Shown in pieces: positions 1 through 7,384 of a DNA stretch of 9,133 nt. Position 1 is the stretch's first letter; the number at the start of each line of letters is the position of its first letter. The notes below the pieces were generated by a model. That model worked only from the letters and a program-made list of their open reading frames with translations, did no database searches and was not told the DNA's origin. The translations under genes were made by a program, and so were the position numbers. The stretch is from an uncultured Alphaproteobacteria bacterium (GTDB lineage: Bacteria > Pseudomonadota > Alphaproteobacteria > Puniceispirillales > Puniceispirillaceae), in assembly GCA_937924895.1 (NCBI GenBank), contig CALEYP010000087.1, positions 1 to 9,133 of the forward strand, written 5' to 3'.

Positions 1-943
1 CATGCAAGCCGCGATAGGCAGAAATAGCTTGGTTCATACGTCCCAATAAGCCCGTAATTTGACCCAAAGGTGCCATTGTCCGCCCAGACAAAATCACACA
101 GGCAATCAATTGCCCCATTGTCAGATCACCGGCGCTAATCAAAAACACCCCATAGACCACAATGCCGACCTGGCTCGCTTGTTGACCAAATTGTGCAAAA
201 TGGCTTGCGAGCTGGCTTGTCAGCTTCGTCTTGGCTTGTGTTTGCCCTTGGTTCAATACTGAATTTAACCAGCGGTTGCGGAGCATAGAATTGCCCTGTG
301 TCGTCTTCACAGTCTCTAGTGCCCCAATCATTTCAACCATGACGGCTTGCTTGGATTTGCCTTGAGTCATTGAGATTTCAGTCATGCGACGGATAATCGG
401 CTGGAGGATAAGACCAAACAGAATAACCAGAGGTACAATCATGGCTGGCACTGCCGCCACCGGTCCCCCGATCAACCACAACACCACGAGGAATAAGGCG
501 ATGAAAGGCAAGTCTGCAAAAATGGTAAATGTTGCCGAGCCAATCACATCTTTCAGCAAATCAAAATCACGCACTGTCGCCGCTAGCGCACCTGTTGCAT
601 TGCGCCCTAATGTGGTGTCATGTCGCGAGATTTTATCAAAGAGATTGGTCGAAACCCGGCGATCAATCTTCAAGCTGGCACGGTCAACAAAATTGCCGCG
701 AATTATCTTCATAATGAAATCAAAGATGATCACAACCACGATGATAGAGGTAAGCGCCATCAAAGATTCAATCGCATTATTCGGGATCACGCGGTCATAC
801 ACTGTCATGATATAAAGTGATGATGCGAGCGCGAAGAGATTAATCAGAACCGAGGCAAGGATCACTTGCACATAAATGGAACTACTCTGAAAAACGGGAC
901 CATAAAACCAATGATCGCGCAGCCGTCTTGCTGGCTTTAACAT
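1..943 (-). CDS. LapB/LssB-type type I secretion ABC transporter, permease part (partial, C-terminus beyond window)
   Basis: Inner-membrane ABC exporter that would energise one-step export of a large substrate, typically an RTX-type protein or adhesin, through a TolC channel. Only the first 314 residues are in the window; the nucleotide-binding domain would lie off the left edge. The visible part is the transmembrane region: predicted helices at about 22-42, 62-80, 137-157, 162-182 and 257-298. The stretch around residues 33-60, with VYDRVIPNNA at 48-57, is typical of LapB/LssB exporters. The ATG at 943 has AGGAG seven bases upstream and overlaps the TolC-like stop by 7 bases (ATGTTAA), so translation is probably coupled. 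Oddity: family members such as LapB usually have an N-terminal C39 peptidase-like domain of roughly 130-150 residues before the first helix. Here the protein starts about 20 residues before it. Family call is confident; the substrate is unknown because neither it nor the HlyD-type adaptor is in view. Confidence 0.88.
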   Translation of the reverse strand, partial: MLKPARRLRDHWFYGPVFQSSSIYVQVILASVLINLFALASSLYIMTVYDRVIPNNAIESLMALTSIIVVVIIFDFIMKIIRGNFVDRASLKIDRRVSTNLFDKISRHDTTLGRNATGALAATVRDFDLLKDVIGSATFTIFADLPFIALFLVVLWLIGGPVAAVPAMIVPLVILFGLILQPIIRRMTEISMTQGKSKQAVMVEMIGALETVKTTQGNSMLRNRWLNSVLNQGQTQAKTKLTSQLASHFAQFGQQASQVGIVVYGVFLISAGDLTMGQLIACVILSGRTMAPLGQITGLLGRMNQAISAYRGLH

Positions 944-2343
944 GCATTTTCTCCTATTTGGATAGTCAAGATTTGAAGGAGTCTGTCAGATAACCATTGT
1001 GCTTGAAGGAAAGCTGATTCCTGTTGCCAAATGGTCTGAGACATCTCAATTTTTGTGGTGGCGCGATGGGTAATTAATTGCGTGATATCAAGACGCGATA
1101 CCAGCGAGTTCCCAAGCAACGCCATGAGGCTATTAAATCGTGTTTCAATATCATTTAGCCGCGCCTGCACATTGGCTTGTTCTTCTGCACGGCGGCTAAT
1201 ATCAACGGCGATGCGGCTGGCTTGCGTTTCAAATTCGCGTAATCTTTCATCACGTGTGGCTTGTAATTCACGAATGCGCCAATCTGTTCGCGCACGCTGC
1301 GCTTTGTTGGCACCACCATCATAGAGAAGTAGGCGAAATTCTATGCGGCCAGAGACTTGATACTCACTCTCAAAATCAGTGAGGTCAAAGACCGTGGAGG
1401 TGACAACGCCGTAGATAGTAGGGAATAGTTCATTTTCAATCGCATGCAGATCATGACGCGTGGCTTGCACCGATAAATCCTGCAATCGCACAGCTGACCA
1501 TTCTTCTGCTGTGATACTGGCAGCCTCTGCTGGGCGATTATCTAAAAAGAGCGTTAAAAGTGGTTTGGCCACATCAACCGCTATTCCAAACTGATCTTCA
1601 ATCTCTCTCTCAATCTGGATAAGTTGCCTTTCAGCGCGCTGATATCGAATATCCAAATCCAGCTCTGCTAATTTGGCAGAACGATAGTCAGACACTGAGA
1701 GTGAACCAGCCGTGCTTTGCGCTTCCATCGCCTCCAAATGAGGTACAAGCTCATCAAGCGCCTGACCTAATAGCGATATTTCAGTCTGCGTATGCTCATA
1801 AGCAATCAAAACCTCAAGCAATTCACGAGCCCGCTCGGCTAGTTCAATTTCGATTGACAAACGCGAGGCCGCAAGGCGCGTGCGCTCCGCTGAGATACGG
1901 TTATCACTCACCCCCCAATCATAGAGGCGGTACCGTCCTTCAATTTCTGCATCAAACAGGTCATTTTCACCCTCATTAAACCCACGCAAACGCGCAGGTG
2001 TCTCGCCTCTGTCAGAATTATTGTTGAAATTATGCGCTAAATCACGTTCACCTGTGAGACGGCCAGATAGTTGCACACGCTTCTCAGCCCGCTCAATGCC
2101 AAGATCATAGACGGCCTGACAAGATCGTGCCGCCGATTGGCTAATTTGAGGGTCAAGATATAGGGCCCGATACAAGTCATCAGATAAGGTCACCGCACTC
2201 ACAGGGGTGGTCAATGAGACAGATGACGCTACTATCAAGCCAAGAGGCATAAGGGCCTTGGCAATCAGATGGTGGCGTGCGGCATGACGGGTACGACACC
2301 CCACACTGAGCCGACCGATCAAACGGGGAATATATGCTATCAA
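937..2343 (-). CDS. TolC-family outer-membrane channel of a type I secretion system
   Basis: Outer-membrane factor of about 468 residues, the exit duct for the ABC exporter encoded directly downstream. It has a positively charged N-terminus, a hydrophobic core at about 31-42 and a likely signal peptidase site after VSA at 48-50. The rest is mostly long amphipathic helix, rich in Arg, Glu, Ala and Gln, as in TolC coiled coils. The family hallmarks YDWG and LYDGGANKAQRAR appear in the two halves, matching the internal duplication of TolC. Start choice: the ATG at 2391 has no ribosome binding site, whereas the TTG at 2343 has a perfect AGGAG seven bases upstream. The ATG at 2250 would leave a short signal peptide but lacks a Shine-Dalgarno. 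It is the first visible gene of the operon. Fusion or frameshift is not seen. TolC family is secure; a role in secretion rather than drug efflux is inferred from the LapB-type partner. Confidence 0.88.
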   Translation of the reverse strand: MIAYIPRLIGRLSVGCRTRHAARHHLIAKALMPLGLIVASSVSLTTPVSAVTLSDDLYRALYLDPQISQSAARSCQAVYDLGIERAEKRVQLSGRLTGERDLAHNFNNNSDRGETPARLRGFNEGENDLFDAEIEGRYRLYDWGVSDNRISAERTRLAASRLSIEIELAERARELLEVLIAYEHTQTEISLLGQALDELVPHLEAMEAQSTAGSLSVSDYRSAKLAELDLDIRYQRAERQLIQIEREIEDQFGIAVDVAKPLLTLFLDNRPAEAASITAEEWSAVRLQDLSVQATRHDLHAIENELFPTIYGVVTSTVFDLTDFESEYQVSGRIEFRLLLYDGGANKAQRARTDWRIRELQATRDERLREFETQASRIAVDISRRAEEQANVQARLNDIETRFNSLMALLGNSLVSRLDITQLITHRATTKIEMSQTIWQQESAFLQAQWLSDRLLQILTIQIGENAC

Positions 2344-2350
2344 AACGGAT

Positions 2351-2355
2351 CTCCT
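2351..2355 (-). promoter_or_regulatory. Ribosome binding site that selects a TTG start for the TolC-like gene
   Basis: On the minus strand AGGAG lies exactly seven bases before TTG at 2343-2341. Neither in-frame ATG (2391 or 2250) has a comparable site, so this motif decides the start. A TTG start would lower initiation on the first gene of the secretion operon. Confidence 0.65.
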
Positions 2356-2394
2356 GCAAAAGCATTTCGAAGTAATCCGCAGGATAGGCATAGA

Positions 2395-2411
2395 AAGACT
2401 AATAAAGTCTT
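2395..2411. repeat. Small perfect hairpin in the leader of the secretion operon
   Basis: AAGACT and AGTCTT form a perfect 6-bp stem around a 5-base loop, about 40 bases before the AGGAG of the TolC-like gene. It has no T-run on the minus strand side, so it does not look like a terminator. It may be a leader structure or chance. Confidence 0.35.
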
Positions 2412-2432
2412 AACGCCCTGAAAGTTTTTTCA

Positions 2433-2462
2433 TTAGCACTAAGCCAGGCTTTAAATTATGCT
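2433..2462 (+). promoter_or_regulatory. Weak candidate promoter for trmL in the divergent spacer
   Basis: TTAGCA, an 18-base spacer and TATGCT sit about 40 bases before the trmL ATG; each box matches four of six consensus bases. The 160-base spacer between the TolC-like start and trmL is AT-rich and must hold promoters for both directions. On the minus strand CATAAT (five of six -10 bases) lies near 2455-2460 but I found no convincing -35 for it. Confidence 0.3.
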
Positions 2463-2503
2463 AGTAAAATCAATTACTAAACCCTTAAAAATAATTTAAC
2501 GTA

Positions 2504-2965
2504 ATGTTCCATATTGTCCTTTTTCAACCCCAGATCCCGCCCAATACCGGAAATATCATTCGGTTATGCGCTAATGGCGGCGCACAATTACATTTGATTT
2601 ATCCGCTTGGCTTTGATGTATCGGAGAAAGCCTGCCGTCGTGCGGGGCTTGATTATCATGCCTTAGCAGAGGTTCAGCATTATGATGATTGGCAGCATTT
2701 CCTTGATAGCTCGCCTATCACACGTCTATTTGCCATTACAAAATTTGGGAAAACGCGCTATGATCAACCCAAATTTCAGGCGGGTGACGGGTTTTTATTT
2801 GGCCGTGAAACAACAGGTTTACCCGACGATGTTCATCACTATTTCACAGAAGATAAGCGCTTAAGCATGCCCATGATTGAGGGGAATCGTAGCCTTAACC
2901 TCTCAAATACAGCTGCCATCATGCTCTATGAAGCATGGCGACAGCTCGACTTTGCTGGGTCCTAA
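2504..2965 (+). CDS. trmL: tRNA (cytidine/uridine-34-2'-O)-methyltransferase TrmL
   Basis: Cytosolic SPOUT-class enzyme that uses S-adenosylmethionine to methylate the ribose of the wobble base (position 34) in tRNA-Leu isoacceptors. At 153 residues it is the usual size of a stand-alone TrmL. The sequence tracks the family end to end: IPPNTGNIIRLCANGG at 11-26, RRAGLDYH at 45-52, LFGRETTGLP at 98-107 and the knot region SMPMIEGNRSLNLSNT at 121-136, followed by YEAWRQL. The trefoil-knot SAM site is formed by the last two motifs. The ATG at 2504 begins exactly where homologues begin, although no clear Shine-Dalgarno precedes it. It stands alone on the plus strand, divergent from the secretion operon, and its TAA overlaps the stop of the convergent fadJ-like gene by four bases. 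Intact, with no missing key motif. Confidence 0.95.
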   Translation: MFHIVLFQPQIPPNTGNIIRLCANGGAQLHLIYPLGFDVSEKACRRAGLDYHALAEVQHYDDWQHFLDSSPITRLFAITKFGKTRYDQPKFQAGDGFLFGRETTGLPDDVHHYFTEDKRLSMPMIEGNRSLNLSNTAAIMLYEAWRQLDFAGS

Positions 2966-4893
2966 GAGGATCGATTTTCTGCGAGCCGGCGCTGATAGAA
3001 TTGCGGTCCCCCCTTATAAGCAGGGAAACCTGCCCCATGAATCATGGCGGCATCTACAAAATCAGGATGCGAGACATGCCCCTCATCTAAGCAAGCTTGG
3101 CAGGCTGCAAATAAGGGCGCCATAAATCTATCGCTAAGCGGCGATAATGCTGCCTCATCATAGCTGGCTCTCGGGCGTTGGGCGGATGTCCCCTCCCAGG
3201 CATAAATCCCTTTTTGGCTTTTACGCCCTGCTTCACCTGACGCGATTTTTTCTGACAGAAATTGGCTGACAGCCTCATCTAATTGCAGGTGGCGCCCGAC
3301 ATCAAGACAGATATCAAGACCGATGAGATCTGCCAATTCAAGCGGCCCCATAGGCATCCCAAAAGAGAGCGCTGCCTCATCAATCTGATCAGCCACCGTG
3401 CCATCTAGATACATGGCAATGGCTTCATAAATATAAGGCAGTAAGGCACGATTGACGATGAAGCCAGGGCTATTGCGCACAGGCACAGGCATTTTACCGA
3501 TTTTGGTCATTAATTTGATAAGACGTCTGATCGTGGCATCATCACTATCTGGTGTTGTCACAATTTCAACCAGTGGCATGACTGTGGCAGGGTTAAAGAA
3601 ATGAACCCCTAATAAGCGATGAGGCTGGGCCATTTTGGTAGCGATATCGTTCAGGTCAAGGGCCGAGGTATTGGTTGCCAACACAGCATCGGGCCCGGCA
3701 ATCAGCTCCATCTTGGCCCAGATATCTTGCTTCAAGGCTAATTTTTCGGGCACAGCTTCGATGATGATATCACAAGCGGCAAGTTGCGCATCATCAGGTG
3801 CGATGTGGAACCTATTTGCAGCAGCTTCTGCTTTATCATCTGACAATTTACGGGAAAAATAAGTATGCGCCCGCTCTTTCGCTGCTACTAAGGCGGGCTG
3901 TTGAATATCGCTGAGATAGGTATCAAACCCTTTAAAGCACAAGAAAGTGGCAATATCAGCCCCCATTGTTCCAGCGCCAATCACGGCAATTTTTGAGACC
4001 TCAGGGTCCCCGCGCCCCTGCTTCTTCACCTTGTCATTAATCGCAAATAGGTGGCGCATCGCTTTTGATTCTTCACTGAGCATCAAATGCGGGAAATGGT
4101 GCAATTCTCCGTCAATGAGGCCCTGATAGAGATGTTCAGCAGACAGAGCTGTTTCAAAATGATCACAGATACGCAACGCATGAGGCATGGCAGCATCTCG
4201 CTGTTTGGCACGAAGGGCCTCACGTGCGCTTTCAACCATCTTCTGATTTGATACGTTATCGTGTGGCTCAAATTGTCTCTTGCCCCTCATAGCAAGGCCA
4301 CGCGCTGTCGCCTCAACGGCTGATGCCTCACAGCACCCATCCAAGATACCAGCCTCTAGGGCGGCAGATGCTGATGTAATAGGCTTGCCAGATAAACAAT
4401 AGGATAAGGCCGCCTCAGCCCCAAGGAGGCGTGCGGCCCGCGCTGTTCCCGCAAAGCCTGGCATCAGACCGAGATTGACTTCGGGAAAACCTAGCATCGT
4501 TCGAGCGGCCTCCTCACCAAGGCGATAATCACAGGCCAAGGCCAATTCCAAGCCGCCACCAAGCGCCGGACCATTCAACAAGGCGACGCTGACAACCTTT
4601 AGAGATTCAAGCTTGTCAAGCATGGCCATAGCGCGCTTTTGCAGGCGCCTAACATCTTTTGGCTCTTGCAGCGTTTCAAATTCGATAATATCGGCACCAA
4701 ACACAAAACCAGATGGTTTGGCGGAGCGAATCATCACCAGCGCAATATCATCTAATGCGGCAATCTGATCACACGCCGCATCTAACTCTGCGATCATGGC
4801 TTGAGAAAGAAGATTGGCTGATTTTTCTGCCATATCTAGGGTGATTGTAACGATATCACCTTGCTGTTCTACTGTGATATGTTTGAAAGACAT
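2962..4893 (-). CDS. fadJ: Bifunctional enoyl-CoA hydratase / 3-hydroxyacyl-CoA dehydrogenase (FadJ/FadB type)
   Basis: Multifunctional alpha subunit of fatty-acid beta-oxidation: hydrates trans-2-enoyl-CoA and oxidises the L-3-hydroxyacyl-CoA with NAD+. Residues 1-190 are a crotonase domain with the oxyanion-hole stretch FGADI (65-69) and both catalytic glutamates, Glu116 (GGGLE) and Glu138 (FPEVNLG). Around 300-480 is the dehydrogenase NAD domain with GAGTMG (306-311), catalytic His431 (HFFNP) and Glu443 (PLVEI), spaced 12 apart as in E. coli FadB. Two C-terminal helical domains follow; the second ends in GFPAYKGGP (622-630). The ATG at 4893 is chosen because GGAGGA lies seven bases upstream; an in-frame ATG at 4941 has no such site. 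At 643 residues it is shorter than E. coli FadB or FadJ (over 700), but all catalytic residues are present. No thiolase partner is in the window. The symbol is by type; fadB cannot be excluded. Confidence 0.9.
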   Translation of the reverse strand: MSFKHITVEQQGDIVTITLDMAEKSANLLSQAMIAELDAACDQIAALDDIALVMIRSAKPSGFVFGADIIEFETLQEPKDVRRLQKRAMAMLDKLESLKVVSVALLNGPALGGGLELALACDYRLGEEAARTMLGFPEVNLGLMPGFAGTARAARLLGAEAALSYCLSGKPITSASAALEAGILDGCCEASAVEATARGLAMRGKRQFEPHDNVSNQKMVESAREALRAKQRDAAMPHALRICDHFETALSAEHLYQGLIDGELHHFPHLMLSEESKAMRHLFAINDKVKKQGRGDPEVSKIAVIGAGTMGADIATFLCFKGFDTYLSDIQQPALVAAKERAHTYFSRKLSDDKAEAAANRFHIAPDDAQLAACDIIIEAVPEKLALKQDIWAKMELIAGPDAVLATNTSALDLNDIATKMAQPHRLLGVHFFNPATVMPLVEIVTTPDSDDATIRRLIKLMTKIGKMPVPVRNSPGFIVNRALLPYIYEAIAMYLDGTVADQIDEAALSFGMPMGPLELADLIGLDICLDVGRHLQLDEAVSQFLSEKIASGEAGRKSQKGIYAWEGTSAQRPRASYDEAALSPLSDRFMAPLFAACQACLDEGHVSHPDFVDAAMIHGAGFPAYKGGPQFYQRRLAENRSS

Positions 4894-4976
4894 GGCCGCT
4901 TCCTCCCCGTTATTTAGACGAGAAAGCGTACCATCTCTCATATCTCATCGCTATGATAATATGTGGCCAAAAGCCG

Positions 4977-6290
4977 TTAAACCGCCGCGAGAGCCTGTGC
5001 GATATCAGCGATAATATCATCACTATGTTCAATACCAATGGAGAGCCGGACATAGCCTGGCGTGACACCTGCTTTGATCTGATCCTCAAGTGATAATTGC
5101 GAATGAGTGGTTGAGGCCGGATGAATAGCCAGTGAGCGCGCATCACCAATATTGGCCACATGATAGAGCAATTGCAAATGATCAATAAATGACCGCCCTG
5201 CGGCAACGCCGCCGGCGAGCTCAAACCCAACAAGCGCACCATGACCCTTGGTCAGATATGTGTCTGCCAACTCTTTATCCCCTCCGGTAAAGAGGCCAGG
5301 ATAAATAACAGAAGACACCGCCTTATGACCGCTCAGAAACTTAGCCACTTTGGCGGCATTGGCCTGATGTTCCCGGAAGCGAAGCGGCAACGTTTCTAGC
5401 CCTTGGATCAGGTGAAACGCATTGGCAGGTGACAAAGCGGCCCCTAAGTCACGCAGCAACACCACCCGCGCCCGAATAGCATAGGCAATTGGTGCCCCTA
5501 GTGCCTCGGGAACGAGCTGCCCCCAAATGGCGCCATGATAGCTCTCATCTGGTGTGTTGAAGAGCGGTTGCTGATCTGGCAAAGCCGTCCAATCAAAATT
5601 CCCTGAATCAATGATGATACCGCCGATGGAGGTACCATGACCGCCAATATATTTTGTCAGAGAATGTACGATAATGGCTGCCCCATGGTCAAAAGGACGG
5701 CAGGTAAGAGGCGCGGCTGTATTATCAATAATCAAAGGAATACCGCGGGCAATACCAAGTGCCGCCACCTCCGCGATCGGGAAAGGTACCAATTGTGGAT
5801 TAGGGAGGCTTTCACCAAAATAGGCGCGCGTGCGTTCATCGCTCAACGCGACAAAGCTTTGTGGATCGGCAGGGTCGGCAAACCGCACCTCAATTCCCAT
5901 TTTGGGTAATGTGTGGGTGAAGAGGTTATAGGTACCGCCATAGAGATGCGGAGAGGCTACAATATTATCCCCTGCGGCGGCGACATTTTGGATGGCCAAT
6001 GCCACAGCTGACGAACCGGAGGCCACAGCCAATGCGGCAGCACCGCCTTCAATGGCAGCGAGCCGCTCTTCCAAAACCTGTGTTGTGGGGTTCATGATAC
6101 GGGTATAAATATTCCCTAATTCTTGTAAGGCGAATAATTTGCCAGCATGTTCGGTGCTATCAAACTGGTAGCTTGTCGTTTGATAAATCGGGACAGCCAC
6201 TGCATTGGTAGCGCTATCGGCACGATACGACCCCCCATGTAATGCGAGGGTTTCACTATGAAGGGCTCTTGCCTGTGATGTCTGTGTCAT
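4977..6290 (-). CDS. metY: O-acetylhomoserine sulfhydrylase (aminocarboxypropyltransferase), MetY type
   Basis: Cytosolic PLP enzyme of the Cys/Met-metabolism family that makes homocysteine directly from O-acetylhomoserine and sulfide. About 437 residues, full length. ETLALHGG near the N-terminus, PIYQTTSY at 34-41 and the stretch FALQELGNIYTRIMNPT (53-69) are characteristic of MetY rather than cystathionine lyases. SGSSA (91-95) forms the phosphate cradle, IIDNT (187-191) carries the Asp that pairs with the PLP ring nitrogen, and Lys213 in HSLTKYIGGHG is the Schiff-base lysine. The C-terminus holds the usual SLAIHPASTTHSQL substrate-binding segment. The ATG at 6290 is preferred over the TTG at 6323, with AAGGA ten bases upstream. 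A divergent Lrp/AsnC gene suggests amino-acid-responsive control. It shares a strand with fadJ, 83 bases downstream, without obvious metabolic connection. Methionine gamma-lyase is a less likely alternative. Confidence 0.92.
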   Translation of the reverse strand: MTQTSQARALHSETLALHGGSYRADSATNAVAVPIYQTTSYQFDSTEHAGKLFALQELGNIYTRIMNPTTQVLEERLAAIEGGAAALAVASGSSAVALAIQNVAAAGDNIVASPHLYGGTYNLFTHTLPKMGIEVRFADPADPQSFVALSDERTRAYFGESLPNPQLVPFPIAEVAALGIARGIPLIIDNTAAPLTCRPFDHGAAIIVHSLTKYIGGHGTSIGGIIIDSGNFDWTALPDQQPLFNTPDESYHGAIWGQLVPEALGAPIAYAIRARVVLLRDLGAALSPANAFHLIQGLETLPLRFREHQANAAKVAKFLSGHKAVSSVIYPGLFTGGDKELADTYLTKGHGALVGFELAGGVAAGRSFIDHLQLLYHVANIGDARSLAIHPASTTHSQLSLEDQIKAGVTPGYVRLSIGIEHSDDIIADIAQALAAV

Positions 6291-6450
6291 GACTGCTTCA
6301 TCCTTTTCACATGAAGGTTGCAAAAATGTGGGATGGTAGGGCTAACGGACGGTTCTAAAAACAACAAGGTGTAACAGAACATTTTTCTGAAATATTTTGT
6401 TTTATCATCTATTATAGGGATAATGTTCTATCAAATAGGATTTATACAGA
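6291..6450. promoter_or_regulatory. Divergent metY / Lrp promoter region
   Basis: AT-rich 160-base spacer between two divergent starts. On the minus strand a perfect TATAAT occupies 6416-6411, which would put the metY start near 6404 and give a leader of about 115 bases; I see no good -35 for it. The same DNA read on the plus strand gives TATTAT at 6410-6415 for the regulator. The two promoters would therefore overlap back to back, so one bound protein could affect both. Confidence 0.5.
6376..6429. repeat. Perfect 8-bp inverted repeat flanking the divergent promoters (possible operator)
   Basis: AGAACATT at 6376-6383 and AATGTTCT at 6422-6429 are exact reverse complements with centres 46 bases apart. 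They bracket the AT-rich core that contains the overlapping -10 boxes. Lrp/AsnC proteins are oligomers that often bind several spaced dyad half-sites, so this is a reasonable operator for the adjacent regulator. The binding assignment is inference. Confidence 0.45.
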
Positions 6451-6903
6451 ATGGATATCATAGACCTTGCCCTTATTCGCCAACTTCAAGAGACCGCAGA
6501 TCTGCCTTTGGCAGAGCTTGCACAGCGCGTCAATTTATCAAAGACGGCCTGCTGGAATCGCCTGAGGCGTTTAGAAGAAGCTGATATTATTCAAGGGAAA
6601 ATAATTAAATTAAACCGCATAGCATTAGGCCTGCCGATTACTGTCTTTCTGTCAATAACCGTGGGGCGTCATGCCCCCGATTGGGTGGCACGCTTCACAA
6701 CAATCATCGACAATATGCCAGAAATTGTAGAAGCGCACCGCCTAACCGGTGAAGGAGCAGATTACCAATTAAAGGTCATTTGCCCAACCATTGAGGCATA
6801 TGATGCGTTTCAACAGCGGCTGATAAGCCAGATTGATTTCACATCCATGTCAACAAAGGTTGCTTTGCAGGAATTAAAGCAAAGCCATTTCCTACCTCTC
6901 TAA
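6451..6903 (+). CDS. Lrp/AsnC-family transcriptional regulator
   Basis: Amino-acid-responsive DNA-binding protein of 150 residues, the usual family length. Residues 1-50 form the AsnC-type helix-turn-helix: LAELAQRVNLSKTACWNRLRRLEEADII contains the two helices (ELAQRV at 22-27, recognition helix about 30-41). From about 62 on is the RAM effector-binding domain, with LTGEGADYQLKV (98-109) matching the conserved glycine/aspartate turn that lines the ligand pocket. ATG at 6451 is preceded by AGGA ten bases upstream. It is divergent from metY, an arrangement like Pseudomonas mdeR/mdeA, where an Lrp-type regulator controls a PLP enzyme of methionine metabolism. By analogy it may sense a sulfur amino acid and control metY and itself. 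Family is secure; the effector and target are inferred from position only. Confidence 0.92.
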   Translation: MDIIDLALIRQLQETADLPLAELAQRVNLSKTACWNRLRRLEEADIIQGKIIKLNRIALGLPITVFLSITVGRHAPDWVARFTTIIDNMPEIVEAHRLTGEGADYQLKVICPTIEAYDAFQQRLISQIDFTSMSTKVALQELKQSHFLPL

Positions 6904-6961
6904 TTGCTATGGCCAAAATGGTCTTAACCCTTAGGAGGCCTCTCCCCGGCATTACCCTAGC

Positions 6962-7378
6962 GTGATAATCAACCCAGTTTTAAGGGGTTATCATCTCATC
7001 ACAGCTCTGCCTCAGCAGAGAACTAGGACAAGGCACATCTTCGGACATCTAGATATAAGCAAGAACTCTACATGTCACCCATGTTATGTCCAAGAACCGA
7101 TTATTACCAAATTTGAAGGGCACTTAACCGCCTCATGAAAGATCATAAGGTGAGGTCACTCGCAAGATAGTATCCTTCAAATTCTGGCAACATCGCGTCC
7201 TGTAACAGGACCCAACAAGGAGATAGGACATACGATTTACGTATCACCTGTTGCCACAAAGACTTTCAAAAATGCGGCTACTATACCATCAGATATAAAC
7301 ATATCATCTGGTACCCCACTTATCGTTCTCCACATTTCCGAACTGCTTTGATTTCGCATGCACAGATTTCTCTGTACA
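6962..7378 (-). ncRNA. Candidate structured non-coding RNA, family unknown
   Basis: Read on the minus strand from about 7378: a 7-bp hairpin with GAAA tetraloop (7377-7360, one U-G pair); ATGCG/CGCAT (7359-7355 with 7276-7272) closing a hairpin TACCA-GAT-GATAT-loop-ATATC-TGA-TGGTA (7313-7284) whose internal loop can form tandem G-A pairs; TGGCAACA/TGTTGCCA (7256-7249 with 7192-7185) enclosing ATACG/CGTAT and GTCCTG/CAGGAC hairpins; a perfect 10-bp stem (7183-7174 with 7119-7110) enclosing CCTCA/TGAGG; GGACAT/ATGTCC (7091-7086 with 7048-7043) enclosing ACATG/CATGT; CTCTGC/GCAGAG (7020-7005); and TGATAA/TTATCA near 6990-6962. The minus strand is preferred because of the GNRA loop, the U-G pair and an upstream promoter. 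The 3' end is unclear and no terminator is seen. It lacks tmRNA, RNase P and SRP signatures. Plus-strand transcription or a folded DNA element remain possible. Confidence 0.38.
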
Positions 7379-7384
7379 ACCTAT

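Noticed and set aside
384..820. Plus-strand open frames of up to 143 codons
   Set aside because: They are antisense to the LapB-like exporter, whose minus-strand frame is continuous and shows clear family sequence. They have low-complexity composition and no recognisable domain.
4894..4941. Longer fadJ start at 4941
   Set aside because: It has no ribosome binding site, while the ATG at 4893 has GGAGGA at ideal spacing and matches the usual crotonase-domain start.
6962..7378. tmRNA, RNase P RNA or SRP RNA
   Set aside because: I looked for a tag-peptide reading frame and T-arm, for the GAAAGTCCGG type core, and for the SRP loop motif on both strands and found none.
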